8,367 nt of DNA from Methyloprofundus sp. (GTDB lineage Bacteria; Pseudomonadota; Gammaproteobacteria; Methylococcales; Methylomonadaceae), in the NCBI GenBank assembly GCA_030619185.1, contig JAUXBW010000094.1, forward strand, positions 1 through 8,367, written 5' to 3'. Below, piece by piece: positions 1-7,070 of the stretch; the stretch's first letter is position 1; each line of letters begins with the position of its first letter. The translations under genes and the position numbers were made by a program. A model generated the notes under the pieces. The model ran no database searches. It was not told the DNA's origin and saw nothing but the letters and a program-made list of their open reading frames with translations.

Positions 1-223
1 AAAAAACATATGGTGGGTAGAGAGATGGGCAATATGGGGCCAACAAAGTCTTTAAAATATAAAAATGCTGCATAGCTTAAACGGTTGTCCAGTTTAAAAA
101 CTTGAGGATCGAGTTATAGAAGTAGGGTCACACAACTTCACCAACCCAGCATTAAAAATAGCTGTAAATACTTGCTTGCACTATAATAAGCGTTTTCCCG
201 GGGACGCTTACATAACTTTCACT
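1..223. other. Non-coding leader upstream of mlaF
   Basis: No convincing gene is visible on either strand. An inverted repeat, TTAAAC (77-82) and GTTTAA (92-97), has a 9-nt spacer, but no T-run follows, so it is not an obvious terminator. AATGCTG (64-70) and CAGCATT (148-154) form another weak inverted pair. A minus-strand ATG at 7-9 could begin a divergent gene leaving the window, but only three codons are present and no ribosome binding site is apparent, so I do not call it. The mlaF promoter candidate lies near the right end of this stretch. Confidence 0.5.
182..187 (+). promoter_or_regulatory. Candidate -10 box for the mla operon
   Basis: A perfect TATAAT lies at 182-187. It would place transcription start near 194 and leave a leader of about 30 nt before the ATG at 224. 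No good -35 hexamer is visible at 16-18 bp upstream, so the promoter would be weak or activator-dependent. The box falls inside the upstream extension that a TTG start at 176 would create, which favours ATG 224 as the true mlaF start. Inference from motif only. Confidence 0.4.
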
Positions 224-1009
224 ATGATTTCCATAAGCAATTTGACCTTTTCCCGTGGCAATAAAAAAATTTTTGACAATATCTCGCTCGATATTAAGGC
301 ACATAAAATTACGGCGATCATGGGTCCAAGCGGCACTGGGAAAACGACCCTTTTAAAATTAATAGCCGGGCAACTTAAGCCAGATAGCGGCACGATATTA
401 ATTGACCAGGAAAATGTACATCAGCTTTCGCGCGCGAGTCTGTACACGTTACGTAAAAATATGGGCATGCTATTTCAAAGTGGTGCCTTGTTAACGGATA
501 TGTCCGTTTACGATAATATCGCCTTTCCTATCCGCGAACACACACAACTTCCGGAGTCGATGATTCGTACTCTGGTATTAATGAAACTTAATGCAGTGGG
601 TTTGCGCGGCGCACGTCATTTAATGCCTAATGAATTATCCGGCGGTATGGCAAGAAGAGTCGCCATGGCAAGAGCGCTCGCGCTGGATCCTGATATGATC
701 CTGTATGATGAGCCGTTTACTGGGCAAGACCCGATTTCTCTGGGTGTGTTAGTCAAGCTAATTAAAACATTGAATCAAACTTTGCATTTGACCAGTATTG
801 TTGTTTCCCATGATGTCCAGGAAACAGCATCGATTGCGGATTATGTCTACCTTATTTCAGAGGGAAAAATTGCAGGTCAAGGCACGCCTGAAGAGCTCGA
901 TAACACCGAGTCTGACTGGGTTAGCCAGTTTATGCGAGGCAAAGCAGATGGCCCTGTTCCGTTTCATTACCCAGCAGACGACTTTAGCAATGAACTGCTT
1001 GCACCTTAA
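224..1009 (+). CDS. mlaF: MlaF, ATPase subunit of the Mla phospholipid ABC transporter
   Basis: Cytoplasmic ATP-binding subunit of the MlaFEDB complex, which moves phospholipids between the inner membrane and the periplasm to maintain outer-membrane lipid asymmetry. Counting from the ATG at 224 (261 aa; E. coli MlaF is about 269), the ABC motifs are all present: Walker A GPSGTGKT at 34-41, Q-loop Gln85 in MLFQSGAL, signature LSGGMARR at 138-145, Walker B MILYDEP at 158-164 and H-loop His196. The C-terminal stretch ADGPVPFHYPADD near 241-253 is typical of MlaF rather than of generic ABC ATPases; in E. coli this tail contacts the partner MlaF. A TTG at 176 would add 16 residues without family similarity and overlaps a candidate -10 box, so I chose ATG 224 although its ribosome binding site is weak. 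First gene of the operon, 9 nt before mlaE. Confidence 0.96.
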   Translation: MISISNLTFSRGNKKIFDNISLDIKAHKITAIMGPSGTGKTTLLKLIAGQLKPDSGTILIDQENVHQLSRASLYTLRKNMGMLFQSGALLTDMSVYDNIAFPIREHTQLPESMIRTLVLMKLNAVGLRGARHLMPNELSGGMARRVAMARALALDPDMILYDEPFTGQDPISLGVLVKLIKTLNQTLHLTSIVVSHDVQETASIADYVYLISEGKIAGQGTPEELDNTESDWVSQFMRGKADGPVPFHYPADDFSNELLAP

Positions 1010-1018
1010 ACTAGTCCT

Positions 1019-1798
1019 ATGATTTTTTTCCAGTCCATAGGTTATTCCTGCTTGAAATTTCTGGCAAAATTAGGCCGCAGTAGCCTGTTTCTTTACGCTA
1101 TTTTATCGGGCTTTGGTTACACTCTAAGTCGGCCAGGCTTGCTGATTAAACAGCTGTATCATATCGGCGTACTTACTTTTTGGCTGATTGCTATTTCCGG
1201 GCTATTTGTCGGCATGGTACTCGGCTTACAGGGTGTTTATACTTTATCTACCTTTGGTGCCGAATCTTCGCTTGGAATTATGGTGGCTGCCTCTTTAGTC
1301 AGGGAATTAGGCCCTGTTGTCAGTGCCCTGCTATTTGCGGGACGAGCTGGCTCCGCCTTAACCGCAGAAATTGGCTTAATGAAAGCCACCGAACAGCTTT
1401 CAGCCATGGAAATGATGGCAATAGACCCGCTAAAATATATTATGGCACCCCGCTTTTTTGCTGGCTTTATATCCCTACCTTTATTAGCCGCATTATTTAG
1501 TGCTGTGGGGGTTTTAGGAGGGCACCTGGCGGGGGTGGATCTATTACATGTTGATGCAGGCTCGTATTGGTCACAAATGCAGAGTGCTATAGATTTTCAC
1601 GATGATATTGTCAATGGCATTATAAAAAGCATTATTTTTGCCTGGCTGGTATCCTGGATTGCCTTATTTGAAGGTTATGATGCTAACCCCACTTCTGCTG
1701 GGATTAGCCGGGCAACCACGCGCACTGTGGTCAATTCTGCTTTTGCCATTCTGCTTTTTGACTTTTTATTAACCGCCCTTATGTTTGGAACACCCTGA
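1019..1798 (+). CDS. mlaE: MlaE, permease subunit of the Mla phospholipid transporter
   Basis: Integral inner-membrane permease of the MlaFEDB transporter (MlaE/YrbE family); two copies form the lipid channel under the MlaD ring. The 259-aa length matches the E. coli protein (260 aa). An amphipathic N-terminal segment is followed by hydrophobic membrane stretches around 45-70, 95-108, 145-168, 200-216 and 238-256. The family hallmark block [20 protein letters not shown] with [18 protein letters not shown] spans about 96-133 and includes the coupling region that docks onto MlaF. The conserved end [15 protein letters not shown] (224-238) is also clear. The ATG follows the mlaF stop by 9 nt and the gene ends 2 nt before mlaD, so translation is probably coupled. 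Confidence 0.96.
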   Translation: MIFFQSIGYSCLKFLAKLGRSSLFLYAILSGFGYTLSRPGLLIKQLYHIGVLTFWLIAISGLFVGMVLGLQGVYTLSTFGAESSLGIMVAASLVRELGPVVSALLFAGRAGSALTAEIGLMKATEQLSAMEMMAIDPLKYIMAPRFFAGFISLPLLAALFSAVGVLGGHLAGVDLLHVDAGSYWSQMQSAIDFHDDIVNGIIKSIIFAWLVSWIALFEGYDANPTSAGISRATTRTVVNSAFAILLFDFLLTALMFGTP

Positions 1799-1800
1799 AT

Positions 1801-2265
1801 ATGCAATGCAAATCCATAGAAATTTTAGTAGGCCTATTTGTTAGCCTGTGTATTGCAGCACTGTTTTTTCTTGCCTTACAGGTCAGTAATTTTAGTGACC
1901 TGCAAGATAATGGCAGTTACACGGTTATTGCCCACTTTGAAAATGCGGGTGGCCTTAAAAACAAAGCCTTAGTCTCTATGGCAGGTGTGCCCATAGGCCG
2001 GGTTGCTGATATTAGTTTCGACTCTGATAATTATGATGCTCTGGTTAAAATGCGTATTGATGCGCGTTATAACAATCTTCCTACGGACACCTCAGCAAGT
2101 ATTTTGACTGCTGGACTACTAGGCGATAAATACATCGGCTTGACCCCAGGCGGTCTGGACGAGTTTTTACAGGAAGGTGATAGCATAGAGCTCACACAAT
2201 CAGCACTGGTACTAGAGCGTTTAATCAGTCAGTTCCTGTTTAATTCATCGGATAAAGATGAATAA
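1801..2265 (+). CDS. mlaD: MlaD, membrane-anchored MCE-domain subunit of the Mla transporter
   Basis: Periplasmic substrate-binding subunit; in the characterised E. coli complex six copies form a ring above MlaE with a hydrophobic pore for lipids. A single N-terminal membrane helix spans about 8-28. The MCE domain runs about 39-117, with the recognisable FENAGGLKNKALVSMAGVPIGRV (46-68) and ASILTAGLLGDKYIGL (99-114). A C-terminal helix (about 132-147, TQSALVLERLISQFLF) corresponds to the pore-lining helix of E. coli MlaD. At 154 aa it is shorter than E. coli MlaD (183 aa); the missing part is the low-complexity tail. The last 8 nt overlap the next gene, the mlaB-like STAS gene. The usual mlaC does not follow. 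Confidence 0.95.
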   Translation: MQCKSIEILVGLFVSLCIAALFFLALQVSNFSDLQDNGSYTVIAHFENAGGLKNKALVSMAGVPIGRVADISFDSDNYDALVKMRIDARYNNLPTDTSASILTAGLLGDKYIGLTPGGLDEFLQEGDSIELTQSALVLERLISQFLFNSSDKDE

Positions 2266-2581
2266 GGCAATGCAAAAAATAGAAATTCTTAGGCCGGCAC
2301 TGAATAGCTATATTATAAAGGGCGACCTAACTTTCAGCACCCTTGATAAAACCAGCACAAAAGTTCTAAACTTTCAGCAATCAGCCTCGACTATCAACAT
2401 AGACTTACAACAACTGGGTAAAATTGATAGCGCTGGATTAGCTTTACTTATAGAATGGATCAAATTAGCTCACGCCCACCAAATAGAATTAAGATTCCAG
2501 CATATCCCTACACAGCTATCTGCTCTGGTAAAGCTCTGCGATATATCTGAATCTGACTTATTTAACCCCAAGAATAACTAA
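2258..2581 (+). CDS. mlaB: MlaB-like STAS-domain protein
   Basis: Small cytoplasmic STAS-domain protein of 107 aa (E. coli MlaB is 97). In E. coli MlaB binds MlaF and stabilises the active transporter. The sequence shows the STAS core: strands around 16-23 and 45-50, then the diagnostic loop KIDSAGLALLIEW at 55-67. Ser58 in DSAG occupies the site that is phosphorylated in anti-sigma-antagonist STAS proteins and is Thr in E. coli MlaB. The start at 2258 overlaps the mlaD stop by 8 nt; ATG 2270 (5th codon) is an alternative, and neither has a strong ribosome binding site. Similarity to MlaB beyond the STAS core is modest, so the name rests largely on position directly after mlaFED and before murA. 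Confidence 0.85.
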   Translation: MNKAMQKIEILRPALNSYIIKGDLTFSTLDKTSTKVLNFQQSASTINIDLQQLGKIDSAGLALLIEWIKLAHAHQIELRFQHIPTQLSALVKLCDISESDLFNPKNN

Positions 2582-3853
<1,272 letters not shown>

Positions 3854-3868
3854 CACAGGCTTTTATTC

Positions 3869-4495
3869 ATGTTAACTATCGCTGTTTCAAAAGGCAGAAT
3901 ATACGATGAGGCACTCCCGTTACTGGCAGATGCTGACATCGTTCCGATTGACGATCCCAAAACCAGTCGTAAACTGATCCTTAAAACCAATCATGATGAC
4001 GTACAACTGGTTATTATACGGGCGACTGATGTACCCACTTTTGTAGAATACGGTGCGGCAGATTTAGGTATCGCGGGTAAAGATGTACTGATTGAACATG
4101 AGTCGGATAATTTATACGAACCCCTGGACTTAAATATCGCCTGTTGCAAATTAATGACTGCCGCGCCGACTAATGCACCAGATATTACTGGGCGGGTACG
4201 TGTAGCAACAAAATATGTCAAAACAGCAGAGCGCTATTTTGCCAGTAAAGGCATACAGGCTGAAATCATCAAACTCTATGGTGCGATGGAACTTGCCCCC
4301 ATTGTTGGCCTGGCTGATTGTATTGTTGATGTTGTTGATACCGGTAATACTCTGAGAGCTAACGGCCTGGAACCACGCGAATTAATTATGAATATTAGTT
4401 CACGCCTCGTGGTTAATAAAGCGTCGATGAAAATGAAACATCAGCTTATCCAGCCCCTGCTAGATCAATTTGAAAAAACACTTGCTGAACGCTAA
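3869..4495 (+). CDS. hisG: ATP phosphoribosyltransferase, short-form catalytic subunit (HisG)
   Basis: Catalyses the first step of histidine synthesis, condensing ATP and PRPP to phosphoribosyl-ATP. The 208-aa length is that of the short form (HisG-S), which lacks the C-terminal regulatory domain of the roughly 300-aa enterobacterial enzyme. In known cases this form works as an octamer with HisZ, which supplies histidine feedback control. Visible signatures: the start [18 protein letters not shown] (2-19), the phosphosugar segment [11 protein letters not shown] (64-74), and the PRPP-binding loop [17 protein letters not shown] (151-167). No hisZ lies in this window, so it must be encoded elsewhere if regulation is of the usual type. 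It sits 15 nt after murA. A repeat-rich gap of 153 nt separates it from hisD. Confidence 0.97.
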   Translation: MLTIAVSKGRIYDEALPLLADADIVPIDDPKTSRKLILKTNHDDVQLVIIRATDVPTFVEYGAADLGIAGKDVLIEHESDNLYEPLDLNIACCKLMTAAPTNAPDITGRVRVATKYVKTAERYFASKGIQAEIIKLYGAMELAPIVGLADCIVDVVDTGNTLRANGLEPRELIMNISSRLVVNKASMKMKHQLIQPLLDQFEKTLAER

Positions 4496-4530
4496 ACCCA
4501 AAAAGTAAGTACAATAAATGTTCTAATATT

Positions 4531-4584
4531 TTCACCACAGAGAGCACAGAGGGCAGAGAGTTATTCATTATAAAAAACTCTGTG
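4531..4584. repeat. CACAGAG-type tandem and inverted repeat between hisG and hisD
   Basis: Three 9-nt units follow each other from 4536: CACAGAGAG, CACAGAGGG and a degenerate CAGAGAGTT. The inverted heptamer CTCTGTG lies at 4578-4584. The third unit (4554-4562) can pair with 4576-4584 over nine positions with one mismatch, leaving a 13-nt AT-rich loop. TTCACCACAGAG-like intergenic repeats of this sort are scattered in many proteobacterial genomes as far as I recall, and this looks like a partly decayed copy. No open reading frame crosses it. Confidence 0.6.
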
Positions 4585-4611
4585 ATCGCCATGTTATCGG
4601 TGCTTTTTTTT
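4585..4611 (+). terminator. Weak terminator-like site before hisD
   Basis: CGCC (4588-4591) can pair with GGTG (about 4599-4602) around an 8-nt loop, including one G-T wobble, and a run of eight T residues follows at 4604-4611. The stem is short, so termination would be partial at best; it could combine with the CACAGAG hairpin just upstream. If active it would reduce expression of hisD relative to hisG. Read as a possibility only. Confidence 0.25.
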
Positions 4612-4648
4612 GAGTTTCTTTATATCACTTTTGTAAAACCATTTTCTT

Positions 4649-5950
4649 ATGACTCAAATAATCTCACGCCTTAAGAGTGCTGATGCTAATTTTCAGAATC
4701 AACTACAGCAGCTACTCGCCTTTGAAGAAAGCTCAGATCATGAAATCCACCAGCGCGTCCTGGATATTATTGCCAATGTACGTGCCAATGGCGACCAGGC
4801 GGTGCTTGATTACACTAATCAATTTGATCACTGCTCGCTGACCCAGGCATCTGAACTGGAACTCTCTCAAGAGCAATTAAAATCAGCCTGGGAGAGCCTA
4901 CCTAAAGACAAAGCGGATGCATTGCAAATGGCAGCAAACCGCGTTCGCGCCTATGCAGAAAAGCAAAAGATGGAGTCCTGGCAATACACAGAAGCTGATG
5001 GCACGGTATTAGGCCAAAAAGTAACGCCCTTGGATCGAGCAGGCCTATATGTGCCTGGAGGCAAAGCCGCCTACCCTTCTTCAGTATTAATGAATGCCAT
5101 TCCTGCTAAAGTAGCCGGAGTACGTGAGCTAATTATGGTTGTCCCTACACCACAAGGTCATACCAATGAACTCGTTTTAGCTGCCGCCTATCTCGCAGGC
5201 GTAGACCGCATATTTGCTATTGGTGGCGCACAAGCCGTTGCTGCTTTGGCTTATGGAACAGAAACCATCCCTGCAGTAGAAAAAATAGTTGGCCCGGGTA
5301 ATATTTATGTTGCCACGGCAAAAAAGCTGGTCTTTGGCCAAGTGGGTATAGATATGATTGCCGGCCCTTCGGAAATACTGATTATTTGTGATGGCAAAAC
5401 CAACCCTGACTGGATTGCCATGGATTTATTCTCTCAGGCAGAGCATGATGAGGATGCTCAGGCAATCCTATTATCTGATGATGCTGATTTTCTGGAAGCA
5501 GTTGCTCAAAGTATCGACAAACTACTGCCCGAAATGGAACGTACCGAAATTATTAAGGCTTCATTATCAAGGCGCGGCGCACTGATAAAAGTAGACTCAC
5601 TAGAACAAGCCGCCGAAGTTGCCAATACCATTGCGCCGGAGCATCTGGAGCTGTCTGTAGCAGACCCGGAAGCACTCTGTGCACATATTCGTAACGCAGG
5701 AGCGATCTTTATGGGGCGCTATACAGCGGAAGCATTAGGTGACTACTGTGCAGGACCCAATCATGTTTTACCCACCTCCGGAACAGCGCGGTTTTCTTCG
5801 CCTTTAGGTGTCTATGATTTCCAGAAACGTTCTAGCCTGATTTTCTGCTCGGCAGAAGGCGCGAATACTCTGGGTAAAACAGCCTCAGTGCTTGCGCGCG
5901 GGGAAAGCTTAACAGCACATGCGCGTTCTGCAGAGTATAGATTAAAATAA
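4649..5950 (+). CDS. hisD: Histidinol dehydrogenase (HisD)
   Basis: Zinc-dependent NAD+ enzyme performing the last two oxidations of histidine synthesis, L-histidinol to L-histidinal to L-histidine. The 433-aa length matches the family (E. coli 434). Zinc ligands can be placed at Gln263 and His266 ([11 protein letters not shown]), Asp365 ([11 protein letters not shown]) and His424 ([11 protein letters not shown]), with the catalytic Glu331-His332 pair in TIAPEHLEL. The conserved block [17 protein letters not shown] (214-230) and IDMIAGPSE (234-242) complete the signature. The ATG at 4649 starts the normal N-terminus, but no clear Shine-Dalgarno sequence precedes it. It lies 153 nt after hisG, with a repeat between. 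Downstream, hisC is displaced by about 1.1 kb of accessory DNA. Confidence 0.98.
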   Translation: MTQIISRLKSADANFQNQLQQLLAFEESSDHEIHQRVLDIIANVRANGDQAVLDYTNQFDHCSLTQASELELSQEQLKSAWESLPKDKADALQMAANRVRAYAEKQKMESWQYTEADGTVLGQKVTPLDRAGLYVPGGKAAYPSSVLMNAIPAKVAGVRELIMVVPTPQGHTNELVLAAAYLAGVDRIFAIGGAQAVAALAYGTETIPAVEKIVGPGNIYVATAKKLVFGQVGIDMIAGPSEILIICDGKTNPDWIAMDLFSQAEHDEDAQAILLSDDADFLEAVAQSIDKLLPEMERTEIIKASLSRRGALIKVDSLEQAAEVANTIAPEHLELSVADPEALCAHIRNAGAIFMGRYTAEALGDYCAGPNHVLPTSGTARFSSPLGVYDFQKRSSLIFCSAEGANTLGKTASVLARGESLTAHARSAEYRLK

Positions 5951-5960
5951 GCATTATTTA

Positions 5961-5996
5961 GCACGTGCGTACGAAAAACGTACAACCTAGTAAAAT
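5961..5996 (+). promoter_or_regulatory. Candidate promoter and operator of the antitoxin gene
   Basis: The gap after hisD has a perfect 8-bp palindrome GCACGTGC (5961-5968). Next come two CGTAC units at 5968-5972 and 5979-5983, spaced 11 nt apart, about one helical turn. They also form an inverted pair: GTACG (5969-5973) and CGTAC around AAAAA. A -10-like TAAAAT follows at 5991-5996, about 40 nt before the antitoxin ATG. Ribbon-helix-helix antitoxins commonly repress their own promoter through short repeats at such spacing, so an autoregulatory operator is a reasonable inference. No good -35 box is visible. Confidence 0.4.
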
Positions 5997-6035
5997 GCCG
6001 GCTCATTAATGTTTTTTTTAAGTCAAGGTGAAACA

Positions 6036-6293
6036 ATGCAAATTACAGCTGAACTGGACAATCAACACATAGAAAAACTAAAAAATCTTGAGAAAATTTT
6101 TAATAAAAATACCTCAGAGCTCATTTCTTTTGCACTAGATGAAATATACTGTAAGCAAAAACCAGCAAACCTGAGTAAAGGTCAAAAAGCCTATCAGCTT
6201 ATGCAACAAACGGGGTTTATTGGCAGTATCGAAGGAGATGGGAATTTATCAGAAAACTACAAAGAGCACCTTGATTGGAATCATAAAATATGA
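6036..6293 (+). CDS. VapB-like ribbon-helix-helix antitoxin
   Basis: Predicted DNA-binding antitoxin of 85 aa. An N-terminal strand (QITAEL, 2-7), helix A (about 8-22) and helix B (NTSELISFALDEIYCKQ, about 25-41) give the ribbon-helix-helix pattern. The C-terminal part, including LMQQTGFIGSIEGDGNLSENYKEHL (55-79), resembles the toxin-binding tail of antitoxins paired with PIN-domain toxins. The start at 6036 is set by a Shine-Dalgarno AAGGTG at 6025-6030 with 5-nt spacing; an upstream ATG at 6009 in the same frame would add nine residues without such support. The stop overlaps the toxin start as ATGA (6290-6293), the usual arrangement for coupled toxin-antitoxin pairs. The gene appears intact, whereas its toxin is not. 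By eye the stretch is more AT-rich than the his genes. Confidence 0.8.
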   Translation: MQITAELDNQHIEKLKNLEKIFNKNTSELISFALDEIYCKQKPANLSKGQKAYQLMQQTGFIGSIEGDGNLSENYKEHLDWNHKI

Positions 6294-6604
6294 TCATAGC
6301 TGATTCTGGTTTCTGGATTGCATTAGCTGACAAAAAAGACAAATATCATCAGGTAGCAGAGAATGCCGCTAAAACACTGGATGAGATCTTAATTACCACT
6401 ACTCCAGTGATAACAGAGGTTTGCCATATTTTATTGAGTCGCCAGGGAATTAGAGCTCAGTTAAGCTTTATGCAAATGTATCAGTTAGGTGCGTTTGAAG
6501 TGTTTGAATTACAAAATAAATATATGATACAAAAAAATAGCATAATTAATTGTTTTACTGCTTACTTCGGGGGTGCTTTACTAGTATTTTTACATTTAGA
6601 TTAA
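6290..6604 (+). pseudogene. Decayed, truncated VapC-type PIN-domain toxin
   Basis: The first 75 or so residues are a good PIN-domain toxin: catalytic Asp5 in MIIADSGFWIAL, then Glu43 in TTTPVITEVCHILL, then QGIRAQLSFMQMYQLGAFEVFEL. Intact relatives, as I recall them, continue with a block like KYxDxPMDxADASLVxLAE, a final ILTxDxRDF motif and total about 130-140 aa. Here the sequence degenerates after residue 75. The block GGALLV at 94-99 appears to align with ADASLV, so the expected Asp is Gly95 (codon GGT, one base from GAT), about three residues are missing before it, and the protein stops at 104. The expected RNase metal site is therefore incomplete and the toxin is probably inactive. Neither other forward frame restores a clear C-terminus. 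A palindromic repeat starts about 25 nt after the stop. A divergent but working PIN protein is less likely. Confidence 0.75.
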
Positions 6605-6629
6605 CCATACTCCAGAATAATACGCAGTT

Positions 6630-6664
6630 GAGATGCTCTGCGTCACTGAACGCGGAGCGTTCTC
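6630..6664. repeat. REP-like hairpin 1
   Basis: The left arm 6630-6643 pairs with the right arm 6650-6664 around the 6-nt loop CACTGA. All 14 left-arm bases pair, with two G-T wobbles and a single bulged T at 6660. No T-run follows, so this is not a simple rho-independent terminator. With the second hairpin eight nt away it makes a two-palindrome unit of the type found in dispersed intergenic repeats. It begins 26 nt after the stop of the broken PIN gene. Confidence 0.75.
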
Positions 6665-6671
6665 ATATGAA

Positions 6672-6692
6672 TTCCCACGGAGACCGTGGGAA
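6672..6692. repeat. REP-like hairpin 2
   Basis: TTCCCACGG (6672-6680) and CCGTGGGAA (6684-6692) form a perfect 9-bp stem with the loop AGA. The TTCCCACG...CGTGGGAA motif is one I recall as recurring between genes in many bacterial genomes, usually beside a second GC-rich palindrome as here. A reading frame passes through both hairpins and would add 30 spurious residues to the following ASCH-domain gene if started at 6633. Confidence 0.75.
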
Positions 6693-6722
6693 CTAGGAAA
6701 TAACACAACAAGAGAAAACAAA

Positions 6723-7055
6723 ATGACCGACCTACCTGAAAAAACCTGTGGCATCGAACGCTTGGTAACTCACCCTAAATTAGTCGAAGCAGCACTCAGT
6801 GGCAGAAAAACCCAGCAACGCCGTGATGGTGTCTACGCCTACCCTAACGAAACTTTTACCCTGGAAGGTCAGGAATTCATAGTCACCGATCTCACCAGAG
6901 AAACTTTAGGTGATATGGGCGATGCCGGAGCGCAAGCAGAAGGCTACCCTTCTCTGGAAATGTATAAAAACCTGATTCTAAAAATGCACAAAGGTATGCA
7001 ATGGGATGAGTCAGCCCCTGTCTGGGTACACCATTTCAAACGTGTTGATGCATAA
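6723..7055 (+). CDS. Small ASCH-domain (PUA-like) protein
   Basis: Predicted cytoplasmic protein of 110 aa. HPKLVEAALSGRKTQQRRDGVY (17-38) matches the ASCH pattern of a small helix followed by G-(R/K)-K-T-x-x-x-R, with Lys29, Thr30 and Arg33 or Arg34 as the likely functional residues. The domain continues with a beta-rich stretch (TLEGQEFIVTDLTRETLGDM, 46-65) and ends in PVWVHHFKRV (99-108), the usual final strand. ASCH proteins have a PUA-like fold and are thought to bind RNA or nucleosides; E. coli YqfB of this superfamily hydrolyses N4-acetylcytidine. The exact substrate here cannot be read from sequence. ATG 6723 is preferred because the upstream extension to 6633 runs through REP-like hairpins; a modest AGAGA lies about 8 nt before it. 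It ends 15 nt before hisC, so the two are probably co-transcribed. Confidence 0.72.
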   Translation: MTDLPEKTCGIERLVTHPKLVEAALSGRKTQQRRDGVYAYPNETFTLEGQEFIVTDLTRETLGDMGDAGAQAEGYPSLEMYKNLILKMHKGMQWDESAPVWVHHFKRVDA

Positions 7056-7070
7056 AAAATCATTAAATAC

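Noticed and set aside
1..9. Start of a divergent minus-strand gene
   Set aside because: Only three codons are in the window and no ribosome binding site is evident.
176..223. TTG start extending MlaF by 16 residues
   Set aside because: The extension has no resemblance to the MlaF N-terminus, overlaps a TATAAT box, and an ATG at 224 gives a length close to that of the family.
798..1022. Other long open frames overlapping mlaF, mlaE, murA, hisG, hisD and hisC on both strands
   Set aside because: They lie wholly or mostly within strongly supported genes in other frames and have no recognisable domain or ribosome binding site.
4536..4584. CRISPR-like repeat array
   Set aside because: The units are 9 nt without spacers of CRISPR size; this is a short tandem repeat.
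6009..6035. Upstream ATG for the antitoxin
   Set aside because: The added residues come from a poly-T stretch; the Shine-Dalgarno AAGGTG serves the ATG at 6036.
6500..6620. Simple single frameshift restoring the PIN toxin C-terminus
   Set aside because: Translations of the other two forward frames contain stops and show no KYxDxPMD or ILTxDxRDF block, so one indel does not repair the gene.
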